The notes beneath the pieces are model-generated. The model made no database searches. It had not been told where the DNA came from and was given only the letters and a program-made list of their open reading frames with translations. DNA of 64,000 bases, taken from contig NZ_JAGGQG010000006.1 of assembly GCF_018613415.1 (NCBI RefSeq), positions 310,001 through 374,000 of the forward strand, read 5' to 3'. This DNA is from Bacillus sp. ISL-18. GTDB taxonomy: Bacteria; Bacillota; Bacilli; Bacillales; Cytobacillaceae. The first letter of the stretch is position 1. Each line of letters starts with the position of its first letter. Shown piece after piece: positions 34,115 through 43,472 of this stretch. The translations under genes and the position numbers were made by a program.

Positions 34115-35674
34115 ATGAAAAAATTCAAAAAACTACTTACGGATGACAAAAAGTCATTGCCTGCTGAAAAAACGGATAGACAGATCGAATCGAATTTATC
34201 GATTAACATTGACCGGTTGAAGCAGCTTTTTAAGGACTGCTCAGATATCGTCTTTCGGCAGATTATTGCCGGGGAGGTGGAAGCCTATTTATTGTTTGTC
34301 GATGGGCTCATTGATACGAACAGCATCCAGCTTCATGGAATCAACCAAATTCTGAAGGAAGTAGAAAAAGAGCGTGTTACGGCTGATTATTTAATAGAAA
34401 GAATTATTTCAGTCAGTTCTGTTAAAGAAATTACGAAACTGGACGATGCTGTATCAAATGTTCTAAAAGGAAATACCGTACTTTTAGTTGATCGAGTGAA
34501 TACAGGAATTGTCATTGATGCAAAGGGTGGACAACGAAGAAGTGTCTCCGAACCAGAAACCGAGTCTGTTGTTCGTGGCCCACGCGAAGGTTTTACTGAA
34601 AGTCTAAGAGTCAATACAGCCCTTGTGAGACAGAAAATCCGTTCTAACCGGCTTAAGGCGATTGCCAAAGACGTTGGTGAAGAAACCAAAACCGGCATCG
34701 CGATTATGTACATTGATGGTTTGGTTGAACCCGATCTTTTAAAAGAAGTTCAATCACGGCTGGACCGGATTAAAATTGATGGTGTTTTGGAAAGCGGTTA
34801 TATTGAAGAATTAATTGAAGATAATCCTTGGAGTGTATTTCCACAAATCCAAAATACCGAACGTCCGGATACGATCGCGGCCAATTTGTTAGAGGGAAGG
34901 GTAGCGGTTATTATTGATGGTACACCGCTTGCTCTCGTCATGCCGGCCACCTTTTGGCAGTTCCTTCAGGCAAGCGAGGATTATTACCATCGTTATCACA
35001 TATCTATTTTTCTTCGTCTGCTTCGTATTATCTTTGTATTTATTGCTCTTACCTTACCCAGTATCTATGTAGCCGTGACTACTTATCACCAAGAGATGAT
35101 TCCGACAAATTTGCTGTTTAGTATTGCATCAGCGAGGGAAGCCATCCCGTTTCCAGCCTTTGTTGAAGCCATGATTATGGAAATTTCTTTTGAAGCGCTG
35201 CGGGAAGCAGGGGTACGGCTGCCTAAAATTGTTGGTCAAGCTGTAAGTATCCTCGGTGCACTGGTGATTGGGCAGGCCGCTGTTGAGGCAGGAATTGTTT
35301 CTGCTCCTATGGTTATTGTCGTTTCCTTAACAGGTATTGCTTCTTTTACGATTCCAAGATTTAATATGGCGATTTCTGTAAGGCTCCTGCGTTTTCCATT
35401 TATTGTTCTTGCAGGTGTGTTCGGTTTATTTGGAATTGTCCTGGGTATCTTGGTCATAATTACACATTTATCTAAATTAAGATCCTTTGGTATTCCTTAT
35501 TTATCTCCCGTAGCTCCCATGTCAATGAAAGGACTTAAGGATGTATTTATACGGGTTCCATGGTGGGCAATGAATCAACGTCCGAATCAAACCGTTAAAG
35601 TGGATAGAACACGAGAAGGGGAAGGTTTAAAACCAAGCCCTGGAAAAGGCAGTGAAGAAGGGAATGAGTCATGA
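34115..35674 (+). CDS. Germinant receptor A subunit (GerA family)
   Basis: A 519-residue GerAA/GerKA-type subunit. The hydrophilic N-terminal half has the family strings VEAYLLFVDGLIDT, VSEPETESVVRGPREGFTE and NTALVRQKIRS. It is followed by four or five membrane segments from residue 305 (including RLPKIVGQAVSILGALVIGQAAVEAGI) and a charged tail. Sits in the inner spore membrane and senses small-molecule germinants with B and C. First gene of a four-gene operon; the next gene starts at the overlapping ATGA of its stop. CGGAG precedes the ATG. The germinant cannot be told. Confidence 0.94.
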   Translation: MKKFKKLLTDDKKSLPAEKTDRQIESNLSINIDRLKQLFKDCSDIVFRQIIAGEVEAYLLFVDGLIDTNSIQLHGINQILKEVEKERVTADYLIERIISVSSVKEITKLDDAVSNVLKGNTVLLVDRVNTGIVIDAKGGQRRSVSEPETESVVRGPREGFTESLRVNTALVRQKIRSNRLKAIAKDVGEETKTGIAIMYIDGLVEPDLLKEVQSRLDRIKIDGVLESGYIEELIEDNPWSVFPQIQNTERPDTIAANLLEGRVAVIIDGTPLALVMPATFWQFLQASEDYYHRYHISIFLRLLRIIFVFIALTLPSIYVAVTTYHQEMIPTNLLFSIASAREAIPFPAFVEAMIMEISFEALREAGVRLPKIVGQAVSILGALVIGQAAVEAGIVSAPMVIVVSLTGIASFTIPRFNMAISVRLLRFPFIVLAGVFGLFGIVLGILVIITHLSKLRSFGIPYLSPVAPMSMKGLKDVFIRVPWWAMNQRPNQTVKVDRTREGEGLKPSPGKGSEEGNES

Positions 35675-36825
35675 AATTTATCCGTCTGCTGTTAACTGGC
35701 CTAATCGCCCTCATCTTATTGACAGGCTGTTGGGACCGCTCAGAGATTAACGATATTGCTTTTGTTGTCGCCACTGGTGTAGATAAAGGGAAAAAGAACA
35801 AATTCCTTTATTCCGTACAGATTCCGCTCCCAAGCTCTATGGGCGGGGCAGGATCAAGCGGCGGAGGCGGAGGAACAAGCGGTGAAGGACCCTTCTTAGT
35901 CGCTCAAGGAATTGGTGGAAATGAACGGCAAGGGATTGAGGATATACAAACTAAGTTGTCCAGGAGGATTTATTTAGGACATAGAAGAGTTCATATTATT
36001 GGGGATTCTCTTGCAAAAGAAGGGATAAAGAAATCATTAAATGCCATTTTTACACAGCCACGGTCAAGGATTTCCACCTTTTTGCTCATCTCTAAAGGTG
36101 ATGCCGTGAAACTATTGAAGACACAGCCGAGAATGGAACAATATTCGGGTGAAGGAATGAGAGAGATGTCTAAAAACAGTATTAATATGACAGCTCGAGA
36201 GGCCCTTCAAGATTTGAATCGGGATGGGAAGGACATGGTCATTCCCCTCGTTAGCGCTGCTGGTACGACAAAGGACGATAAAAACAAAAAAGAAGTTCAA
36301 ATGGAGAGCTTTGCTGTTTTTAAAGATGAAAAGCTTGCCTTTTCTTCTAATAGCAATGAAAGTGAAGGCATATTATGGTTATTTGAAAAAATGGAAAAAA
36401 AATCAGTATCTTTTCCTGTCGCAAAGGATGAGGAAATTTCGGTGCAGATATTTGAGAATCAGACGGAGCCCACTTTAAAGATTGTCGACGGAAAACCCAC
36501 CTTCGTCCTGACAGTCAGGGCTGCGGGTGTATTATTTGAAAATGAGCCAAACTATCGAATCGAGGATCCCAAAACCTATCGATTGGTCATTAGTAAAATG
36601 GAAACCCAGATTAAAGAACAAATACAAGCAGTATTAAAGCATGCTCACTCACAGGGGATAGATGTTTTTGGGTTTGGATGGTACCTTTATAAAAATAATC
36701 ATCAGGCGTGGGAACAAAATTGGAAGAATGACTGGCGAAAAACCCTGCCAAACTTAAAAGTAACTGTCAAAGTAGATGCAGATATCCAAAGAACAACGAA
36801 TATAGGAATCATTGAAAAGGAATGA
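35671..36825 (+). CDS. Germinant receptor C subunit (Ger(x)C lipoprotein)
   Basis: A 384-residue lipoprotein with lipobox LLTGC at residues 16-20, directly followed by WDRSEINDIAFVVATGVD, the hallmark start of Ger(x)C proteins. A Gly/Ser-rich stretch lies near residues 55-72, within domain 1. The later MTAREALQDLNRDGKDMVIPLV and the C-terminal GFGWYLYKNNHQAWEQNW fit domains 2 and 3. Lipidated by Lgt and held on the outer face of the inner spore membrane, it works with the A and B subunits. Start overlaps the A-subunit stop by four bases, so translation is coupled. Confidence 0.94.
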   Translation: MKFIRLLLTGLIALILLTGCWDRSEINDIAFVVATGVDKGKKNKFLYSVQIPLPSSMGGAGSSGGGGGTSGEGPFLVAQGIGGNERQGIEDIQTKLSRRIYLGHRRVHIIGDSLAKEGIKKSLNAIFTQPRSRISTFLLISKGDAVKLLKTQPRMEQYSGEGMREMSKNSINMTAREALQDLNRDGKDMVIPLVSAAGTTKDDKNKKEVQMESFAVFKDEKLAFSSNSNESEGILWLFEKMEKKSVSFPVAKDEEISVQIFENQTEPTLKIVDGKPTFVLTVRAAGVLFENEPNYRIEDPKTYRLVISKMETQIKEQIQAVLKHAHSQGIDVFGFGWYLYKNNHQAWEQNWKNDWRKTLPNLKVTVKVDADIQRTTNIGIIEKE

Positions 36826-36829
36826 CAGT

Positions 36830-37054
36830 ATGAAAATAGGGATGATTGTTATATGGTTATGTCTCATGGTCTATGTTTTATTTGTCTTTAAAAAACAAAT
36901 TATCAGTAAAAAAGAACGAAAATGGGTTTTCTTATGGGTGGGGATAGCTTTTGCTATGTCCATCTTGGATTTATTTCACCTCTCACTCAGTACCGTCACT
37001 ACATTTTTAAATGTAACATTTGAAGGCATTTCGAGAATGGTTGTGAAATTATGA
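36830..37054 (+). CDS. Small two-TM germinant receptor D-type subunit
   Basis: A 74-residue protein with two hydrophobic helices (about 4-19 and 30-55) separated by a Lys-rich loop (KKQIISKKERK). Many ger operons contain such a two-TM 'D' gene that modulates receptor function. Position between the C and B genes, the AAAAGGA site eight bases before the ATG, and a four-base overlap with the next gene support a real member of the operon. Sequence alone is too simple to assign homology with certainty. Confidence 0.75.
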   Translation: MKIGMIVIWLCLMVYVLFVFKKQIISKKERKWVFLWVGIAFAMSILDLFHLSLSTVTTFLNVTFEGISRMVVKL

Positions 37055-38151
37055 AACAAAAAATATCGGATGTTCAATTGGCCCTCTTGGTTGCCAATTT
37101 AATCTTTGCCGGGCCTGTCATCAGCCTGCCACAAATTATTTTACAACAAGGTGATCAAAATGCCTGGATTGTGCCGATTATCATGTATCCTATCTTACTA
37201 TCTTTTATTTTTATTGTTTTTGGGAAAAACAAAAATACAGAATGGTTACAAAACGTTCTTATAATTGGCAACAAAGGTAAATGGATTGAAAAGGCGTTTA
37301 TCATGCTCTTCCTTTTGTTTGTTATTTTTACCATCGTCAGGGATTTAAGAGGAATGATCGACTTTGTTGCGACAGTCCTTTTACCAACGACTCCAAATGA
37401 TATCTTAATGGTTCTGTCCATGTTGGTCATTGTGTATATCGCTATTTCAGGGCTTGAGGTGGTAGCTAGAGTCACCGGGATCACTTTTTCGATATTATTT
37501 ATCATTGTGGCCATGCTGCCGTTTTTACTAATGAATGAGTGGAATTTTGGAAATCTGCAGCCACTGTTCGGAAGTGAGTCGATTCCGGCGATTATAAGAG
37601 CCACTTATGTCACCTTTTCTTGGATGGGGGAGATTTTATTTTTTTTAATCATTATTTCCAACATCAATCCAGCTAAAAGAGCAAGAAGAGCTGTCATTAT
37701 TGGAACAGGGCTTGGATTGTTTCTTTTCTTTGTAGTCCTGTTTTCGGCCTTGGCAGTATTAGGAACAAGAATCATCCGCGAATCTACCTATCCCAGTCTT
37801 ATGCTTATTCAACAAATTAATATTACCGATTTTCTCGATCGTCTCGATTTAGTCATCACTGTCGCGTGGCTCCCAACTATTTTTACAAAGGTTGCTTTTC
37901 TTCTTTATGCAATCAATCACTGCTTTAGTTATCTTTATAAGGGAAATACGAATAAGTTCTTATTTCCTATTGCCTTTATTATAGGGTATTTATCGATCCT
38001 AATGTTTAAGAATACCATGGATCTTTTACGTTTTTCTTTCTATACTTGGAATCTTATCGGTCTTATCTTACAGCTGATGTTACTCTTTATCTTCCTGTTT
38101 GTTAAAAGAAGTGTAAAAATGAGGGTAGCACATAATGAGGCTAAAACCTAG
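37051..38151 (+). CDS. Germinant receptor B subunit (GerAB/spore permease family)
   Basis: A 366-residue protein with ten hydrophobic segments of the APC-fold spore-germination permease family. Recognisable parts are ISDVQLALLVANLIFAGPVI at the N-terminus, RDLRGMIDFVATVLLPTTPNDI after TM3, and WMGEILFFLIIISNI. In other receptors the B subunit binds the germinant. It is the last gene of the operon, overlapping the D-type gene by four bases, and a terminator follows. Confidence 0.93.
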   Translation: MKQKISDVQLALLVANLIFAGPVISLPQIILQQGDQNAWIVPIIMYPILLSFIFIVFGKNKNTEWLQNVLIIGNKGKWIEKAFIMLFLLFVIFTIVRDLRGMIDFVATVLLPTTPNDILMVLSMLVIVYIAISGLEVVARVTGITFSILFIIVAMLPFLLMNEWNFGNLQPLFGSESIPAIIRATYVTFSWMGEILFFLIIISNINPAKRARRAVIIGTGLGLFLFFVVLFSALAVLGTRIIRESTYPSLMLIQQINITDFLDRLDLVITVAWLPTIFTKVAFLLYAINHCFSYLYKGNTNKFLFPIAFIIGYLSILMFKNTMDLLRFSFYTWNLIGLILQLMLLFIFLFVKRSVKMRVAHNEAKT

Positions 38152-38190
38152 AAAGTTCAAGTTGTAGAAATCTGATTACTAGGGGAAGAA

Positions 38191-38224
38191 AAATGAGGGA
38201 GAGCCACTTCTCCTTCATTTTTTA
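38191..38224 (+). terminator. Intrinsic terminator after the ger operon
   Basis: AATGA-GGAGA and TCTCC-TTCATT arms with a short loop and a T run. Confidence 0.75.
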
Positions 38225-38259
38225 TGTTACATTATAATAAAAAATGGTGAGGTACAGAA

Positions 38260-39075
38260 ATGGAAAAGGGTCTCTCAGGAAAACGAATTGTGGTTGGCGG
38301 TACACGCAAGTTAGAAGAAATCAGTACATTAATTGAAAAACAAGGTGGTATACCTGTGATACGTTCTCTGCAGGGGACCGTATTTTTAGCTGAAAAAGAA
38401 GTAGAGCCGGGTCTGCTTGAATTTATCGAAAAAGGTGCCGATTGGGTTATTTTCACAACAGGAGTTGGGATAGACACCTTGATTTCTATTGCAGCGAAGC
38501 TGGGTTTGAAAGAGGCTTTTATCGATAAAATCCGTCATGCAAAGGTTGCTGCTCGGGGGTATAAAACGCTCGCAGCCCTAAAAAAATTAGCAATCAAACC
38601 GATTGCTGCAGCTGATGACGGGACAACTAAAGGACTAGTTCGTGCCTTTGAAGGAATTGACTTTAGTGGAAAACGAGTCATGGTTCAGCTACATGGAGAG
38701 ACAGCACCGGTTCTAACCCAATTCCTTGAAGCCCAAGGTGCAGTGGTTCAGAAGATAATGCCTTATCAACATATTGAACCAGAAGAGGAAACTGTTAAGA
38801 CCTTATGCAAGGAACTGATCGCAGATGAGTGTGATGCCGTTTGTTTTACAACCGCTGTTCAAGTTCGTTCCCTCTTCGATTATGCAAGGAAAACAAATCG
38901 TTATCAAGAAATTGGTCAAGCCTTTAAGGGTCAAACACTTGCCGTGGCGGTTGGAAAAGTAACCTTAGAAGCCCTAAAGGAAGAAGGTATTAATCGTGTT
39001 TTAGCACCAGAAAATGAACGAATGGGTGCGATGATCATTACTCTTGCAAATTATTATTTGAAGACAGACTATTAA
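38260..39075 (+). CDS. Uroporphyrinogen-III synthase family protein (HemD-like)
   Basis: A 271-residue HEM4-fold protein with two lobes: GKRIVVGGTRKLEEISTLIEKQGG at the start, GADWVIFTTGVGID near 65-80, GKRVMVQLHGE near 145, and CDAVCFTTAVQVRSLFDYA near 200. HemD closes hydroxymethylbilane to uroporphyrinogen III. It is away from a hemAXCDBL operon and no other haem gene is adjacent, so this could be a paralogue with another role; HEM4 proteins diverge greatly and no single catalytic residue proves activity. GGTGAGG precedes the ATG. Confidence 0.82.
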   Translation: MEKGLSGKRIVVGGTRKLEEISTLIEKQGGIPVIRSLQGTVFLAEKEVEPGLLEFIEKGADWVIFTTGVGIDTLISIAAKLGLKEAFIDKIRHAKVAARGYKTLAALKKLAIKPIAAADDGTTKGLVRAFEGIDFSGKRVMVQLHGETAPVLTQFLEAQGAVVQKIMPYQHIEPEEETVKTLCKELIADECDAVCFTTAVQVRSLFDYARKTNRYQEIGQAFKGQTLAVAVGKVTLEALKEEGINRVLAPENERMGAMIITLANYYLKTDY

Positions 39076-39087
39076 TTTGTAATCTAT

Positions 39088-39122
39088 CAAAGCATTCGTT
39101 TTGAATTCGGATGCTTTTTTCT
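39088..39122 (+). terminator. Intrinsic terminator after the HemD-like gene
   Basis: AAAGCATtCG and CGgATGCTTT arms with nine loop bases and a T run. Confidence 0.85.
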
Positions 39123-39179
39123 TTTTCCAACGAACATGCTATAGTATCTAAAAGAATTGCCCTTAAAGGAAGAGAAATA

Positions 39180-41426
39180 ATGACAACCGTAGTTTCTTAT
39201 TTAAAGGAGTGGCAGCAAGCCCTCCAAAATGAAATCAATTATTTAAAAAAGTTCGGCAGCAACAAATACTTGGTTAACAATGGCCGGCTGTTATCCTCGG
39301 ATGATTCTTTTTCTTATTACTTTGAATCATCGACATCCTTACGGATACCAGTTGGTTCTACCATTAGACTCGAGTGGGGCGGGATGTCCCAAAGTGGACG
39401 AATCCTGTCATCAGAAGGAATTGGGGTCATCATCGCGCTGGAACGATCGTTTGGCGACTTAATTTCCGAGGCCACTTTGTACCATGATCCGTGGGAATTG
39501 CTGGAGCAGTTGATAGAACGACTCGATGAAATCAAGAAAGATAAACAAAAGCGGCTGAGGGTCAAGAAATTAATGGATCCGTCAATGCCAGCCACCCATC
39601 CTGTTGAAAAAATTAAGAGCACGGTCCATGAGCTAGTGCTGCGTTCCAAATATAATCCGGTCACCTTTGTATGGGGGCCGCCTGGTACAGGTAAAACCTA
39701 TACACTCGCGAGAACGGCAGCCAATAAGTACTTTCATGAAAAGCGCGTTCTAATTCTTTCACACAGCAATCAGGCAGTAGATGTTCTGATTGGTGAACTT
39801 TCTGATTTTATTAAAAAGAAAAATCGCTTTCGGGAAGGTGACGTTCTTCGCTATGGATTTGGTTCACGTGAACAGCTTGCCGATCGAGAAGCTGTTACAA
39901 CAAGTGAATTACTCGAAAAGCAGGACCCTGGCCTCGCAGAAGAAAAGGAGAGTTTACTAGAAGAACGAAAGCATTTAAAGCAGGACATTGCCCGTTCATT
40001 CAGTCGAAGGGATACCAATCACCTATTAGAGCTTGAAACGAAGATTGCCAGAGTAATGGATAAGATTCGTCAAAAGGAGATCCAATTTGTTAAGGATGCT
40101 TTTGTAGTCGGGACAACGCTCGCTAAAGCAGCCAGTGATCCGGCGATTTATGAAAAAAACTTTGATCTCGTGATTGTCGATGAAGCGAGTATGGCTTATG
40201 TGCCGCAAGCAGCATTTGCTGCTTCACTTGGCAAACGGGTGATTGTCTGCGGAGATTTCAAGCAGCTGCCGCCAATCGCAGCCTCAAGAGACCCATTAGT
40301 GACGAAATGGTTGAAAGAGGATATTTTTCACCGCGCTGGTGTGGTGGACCTTATAAATGAGGGCAAACTGCACCCCCATCTATTCTTATTAAAAGAACAA
40401 CGGCGGATGCATCCGGATATCTCGGCCTTCACGAATCATTATATCTATCATTCACTCGTGGGCGACCATGAGAGTGTTTGGAAAAGCAGGAATCTAATTG
40501 TTGAAAGTTCTCCATTTCCGGGCCGTTCCTCCATCCTTGTCGATACCAGTTTTACAGGAGCTCATTGCATAACGGAACGGACCTCGCAATCGAGGATCAA
40601 TATCTGGCAGGCGTTATTATCGTTTCAGCTTATTCACGAAACCTACTTGAGTGGGCTGAGGTCGATTGGCTATGTGACCCCCTACCGGGCCCAAGCTCAG
40701 TTAATGGAGTTGATCCTGGACGATTTATATGAAAAAGAACGCATCACAGCTGATATTATTGCTGCCACGGTTCATCGTTTTCAGGGCAGCGAGCGGGACG
40801 TAATGGTCTTTGATACAGTTGAGGGCGGTCCGCAAACTCGCGCTGGTATGCTAGTCAATGGCAAGGATAGTGAACGGTTAATTAATGTGGCGATTACAAG
40901 AACAAAGGGGAAGTTTATCCATGTCAGTAATCAAGTCTATATAAGGCGGCATGTTTTTCAAGGGAAGACCTTGAGACAGCTTGTGGACCATCAGGTGAAG
41001 ACACAGCAAATGGTGGAGACAAAGGATATTGGAACGTGGATTAGACATCATCATTCTAAATTGCAATGGATGCATGCCAGAAAACTAGAAAAGGTATTTC
41101 AGGATCTTGATTCTGCTCGAAAGTCGATTGTCCTCTCGTTACCTGTCCAGACAAGATTGGGCAAAGAATGGATCGAGAAGATAAAGAGTCGAAACAAATC
41201 TTTAAAACTAATCGTGGTTTCAGACGATTACTGGCACGAGCTGCGTCCTGATCAACGGGTTGCTGAATGTTTGCCGTTTCCATTTATCATGGTTGACCAG
41301 CAAGTTTTGTGGCTGGGAATCCCTGTAGAAGGAGCGAAAGAAATCCAGCCGCCGTTCGTGGCTGCAAGACTGGATTCGGAAAAGGTTTCTGAGTATCTTT
41401 TAAGTCAATACATAACGAAACAGTAA
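39180..41426 (+). CDS. Superfamily 1 (Upf1-like) DNA/RNA helicase
   Basis: A 748-residue SF1B-type helicase. Walker A is GPPGTGKT at 166-173, then the Ia motif LSHSNQAVDVLI, a Glu/Lys-rich inserted coiled coil (about 230-290), Walker B VIVDEAS, CGDFKQLPPI (motif III), LKEQRRMHP (motif IV), TVHRFQGSERDV (motif V) and NVAITRTKGKF (motif VI). The last 100 residues (SIVLSLPVQTRLGKEWIEKI onward) resemble a degenerate phospholipase-D-like domain without visible HKD residues. All helicase motifs are intact. Role unknown; relatives act in DNA repair or RNA metabolism. The ATG at 39180 follows AAAGGAAG. Confidence 0.87.
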   Translation: MTTVVSYLKEWQQALQNEINYLKKFGSNKYLVNNGRLLSSDDSFSYYFESSTSLRIPVGSTIRLEWGGMSQSGRILSSEGIGVIIALERSFGDLISEATLYHDPWELLEQLIERLDEIKKDKQKRLRVKKLMDPSMPATHPVEKIKSTVHELVLRSKYNPVTFVWGPPGTGKTYTLARTAANKYFHEKRVLILSHSNQAVDVLIGELSDFIKKKNRFREGDVLRYGFGSREQLADREAVTTSELLEKQDPGLAEEKESLLEERKHLKQDIARSFSRRDTNHLLELETKIARVMDKIRQKEIQFVKDAFVVGTTLAKAASDPAIYEKNFDLVIVDEASMAYVPQAAFAASLGKRVIVCGDFKQLPPIAASRDPLVTKWLKEDIFHRAGVVDLINEGKLHPHLFLLKEQRRMHPDISAFTNHYIYHSLVGDHESVWKSRNLIVESSPFPGRSSILVDTSFTGAHCITERTSQSRINIWQALLSFQLIHETYLSGLRSIGYVTPYRAQAQLMELILDDLYEKERITADIIAATVHRFQGSERDVMVFDTVEGGPQTRAGMLVNGKDSERLINVAITRTKGKFIHVSNQVYIRRHVFQGKTLRQLVDHQVKTQQMVETKDIGTWIRHHHSKLQWMHARKLEKVFQDLDSARKSIVLSLPVQTRLGKEWIEKIKSRNKSLKLIVVSDDYWHELRPDQRVAECLPFPFIMVDQQVLWLGIPVEGAKEIQPPFVAARLDSEKVSEYLLSQYITKQ

Positions 41427-41429
41427 AGC

Positions 41430-41456
41430 TAGCAGGATGTCTTCCTGCTATTTTTC
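41430..41456 (+). terminator. Intrinsic terminator after the SF1 helicase
   Basis: TAGCAGGA/TCCTGCTA arms with a four-base loop and TTTTT. Confidence 0.88.
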
Positions 41457-41573
41457 TGTTTTACAAAGGTTTTAATTTTGATAAACTTAGGGAGCAAAAC
41501 AGTGGATAAAAGGAGATATTTAATAGTGACTAAAAACACATACAAATATCTTCAAAAGTAATAAAATTAATAT

Positions 41574-42152
41574 ATGGAAAAAAATATACAAGTCAAAAGA
41601 GTTTGCGTCCTTGTTCGGCGTAAGTGTCATTACCCTTCAGCGATGGGATAATGAAGGTAAATTGGTCGCCTATCGAAATCCCAAAGGAAGAAGGTACTAT
41701 ACCGAAACGCAGTATCTTGAATGCAGGGGGATTCCAAAGGAAAATAAAGTAGTTAAGACGATCATTTATGCGAGAGTATCCAACCGCAATCAAAAAAAAG
41801 ATTTAGAGTTTTTAAGGGATTTTGCCAATGCCAAGGGGTGGATTGTAGAAATATCCTGAACGATATTGGGAGTGGACTAAATTATAAGCGAAAGAACTGG
41901 AATGAATTGCTAGACTTGGCTCAAAACGAGAAATCAAAACAATTCCTCTCTCATAAGGATCGGTTTGAACGATTTGGATTTGAATGGTTTGAAGGTTTTT
42001 TGAAAAAGTGTGGAGTAGAATTGGTCGTTGTGAATAATGATACCCTTTCACCACAAGATGAACTCGTTCAAGATTTAATTTCAATTATTCACGTTTTTTC
42101 TTGTCGTATCGATGGTTTAAGAAAATACCAAAAAAAATTGAAAGAAGATTAA
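41574..42152 (+). pseudogene. tnpA: IS607 TnpA serine recombinase, frameshifted
   Basis: Three pieces together give a complete IS607 TnpA. An ATG at 41574 is one base out of frame with the MerR-like N-terminal domain (YKSKEFASLFGVS, LQRWDNEGKLVAYR, GRRYYTETQY); losing one A from the seven-A run at 41578-41584 would restore MEKIYKSKEFA. The recombinase part starts TIIYARVSNRNQKKDL with its catalytic serine. The frame is lost again near 41853, after WIVEIS, and resumes as NDIGSGLNYKRKNWNELLD, KDRFERFGFEWFE and DLISIIHVFSCRIDGLRKY to 42152. The protein cannot be made whole, so transposition in cis is expected to be lost. Confidence 0.85.
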
Positions 42153-42157
42153 GAGTT

Positions 42158-43303
42158 ATGAAAAAGGCCTATAAAACGGAAATAGATTTAACTCCCCATC
42201 AAGCAGAGAAAGTGAACCAAACAATAGGCGTCTGTCGCTATGTTTACAACTTATATCTGAAAACAAACCTGGAGATTTACGAAAAAGAAAAGAAATTTAT
42301 GAGTGGATTTAATTTTTCTAAATGGCTTAATAATGTTTATACCAAAGAAAACGATCTTTGGATCAAGAAAGTGTCCAGTAAAGCGGTAAAGCAAGCGATT
42401 ATGAATGGCGATAAAGCATTTAGAAACTTTTTTGACGGGAAAGCCAAGTTTCCTCGATACAAAAAGAAGAAAAATCAAGATGTGAAAGCCTATTTCCCAA
42501 AAAACAATAAAACAGATTGGACTGTGGAGCGCCATCGGATAAAGATTCCTACCTTGGGGTGGATCAAGCTGTAGGAATTCGGATATATTCCAATAAATTC
42601 CGAAGTTAGAAGCGGAACGGTTTCTCAAAAAGCAGGCCGATATTATGTATCGGTTTTATGTGAAGTGCCACATAAAGAAAAGACGATCAACAACCATGAT
42701 GGAGTAGGAATCGATGTAGGCATCAAGAATTTTGCGGTTTGCAGCAATACGGATGTATATGAGAATATAAACCTTTCGGAAAGAATTAGAGAGCTAGAAA
42801 AAAGCTTAAAACGTCAGCAGCGAAAGCTTAGCCGAAAATATGATAACAAAAAGAAAGGTGGTGAATTCTGCTACAAAAACATCCAAAAGCAAGTAAAGGT
42901 GATTCAAAAGATACATGCTAGATTAACTCATATTCGAAAAGAATATGTCCGGTATGTCGTAACCCGAGTGGTGAAAGCCAAACCCTCGTTTATTACGATT
43001 GAAGATTTGAACATCAAAGGCATGTTAAAAAACAAACACCTTGCCGATTCCATTAGAAAACAAAATTTCTTTTATTTTCGCACATGTTTGGAACAAAAAT
43101 GCAAGCAGAATGGGATTGAATTGCGAATCGTAGGTCGATTCTTCCCCTCTTCTAAACTTTGTTCTTGCTGTGGCCACAAGAAAGTGCGTCTATCCTTATC
43201 TGAGAGAATTTTCATTTGTGACCAATGTGGACTCGAGATAGAAAGAGATTGTAATGCGAGTTTAAATCTGAAATATGCCATGGACTATACCATTATCACT
43301 TAA
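42158..43303 (+). pseudogene. tnpB: IS607-type TnpB RNA-guided nuclease, interrupted by an in-frame amber codon
   Basis: The ATG at 42158 starts MKKAYKTEIDLTPHQAEKV and runs to 43303 in one frame except for a TAG at 42572-42574, between GWIKL and EFGYIP. Relatives usually have Lys there, so a single AAG-to-TAG change is likely. Beyond it the nuclease is intact: RuvC-I Asp in GIDVGIKNFAV, RuvC-II Glu in FITIEDLNIKGM, the four-Cys zinc finger CSCCGHKK/CDQCG, and RuvC-III Asp in ERDCNASLNL. Without suppression the RuvC half is untranslated or begins at a later start such as GTG 42665. TnpB cuts DNA guided by an RNA from the element's right end. Confidence 0.87.
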
Positions 43304-43410
43304 CGGTAATGTATAAAAATAGGGTGGGCTACATCCGAATTAACGCCTGTGGAGAGCCGAACAGACGATAGTAGCGAGCAAGTGGCGAGATCGGGTTCAA
43401 AGAAGCAGGA
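43240..43410 (+). ncRNA. Candidate omega-RNA (TnpB guide scaffold)
   Basis: In IS605/IS607 elements the guide RNA covers the 3' end of tnpB and runs to the right end. Here the 3' part of tnpB is followed by a G-rich, non-coding stretch with GCCTGTGGAG, AACAGAC, GCGAGCAAGTGGCGAG and a GGGTTCAAAG box, unlike the AT-rich flanks. CTGT/ACAG can pair. The limits are estimates and the assignment rests on position and composition. Confidence 0.4.
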
Positions 43411-43472
43411 AATAATCTAGCATAAATGAATGATGATATTTGTTTATGTTTTTAGTAGCAGAATGGAGCAAG

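Larger units (their letters stand above)
41500..43430 (+). mobile_element. Decayed IS607-family insertion sequence (tnpA and tnpB remnants)
   Basis: A serine-resolvase-type tnpA directly followed by tnpB is the IS607 layout. Both genes are broken: tnpA by two frameshifts, tnpB by an in-frame TAG. IS607 elements lack terminal inverted repeats and make no target duplication, so the edges given are estimates: the left near 41500 after the helicase terminator, the right near 43430 before the FAD oxidoreductase. Only one copy lies in the window. The sequence is otherwise well preserved, so inactivation looks recent. Confidence 0.85.
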
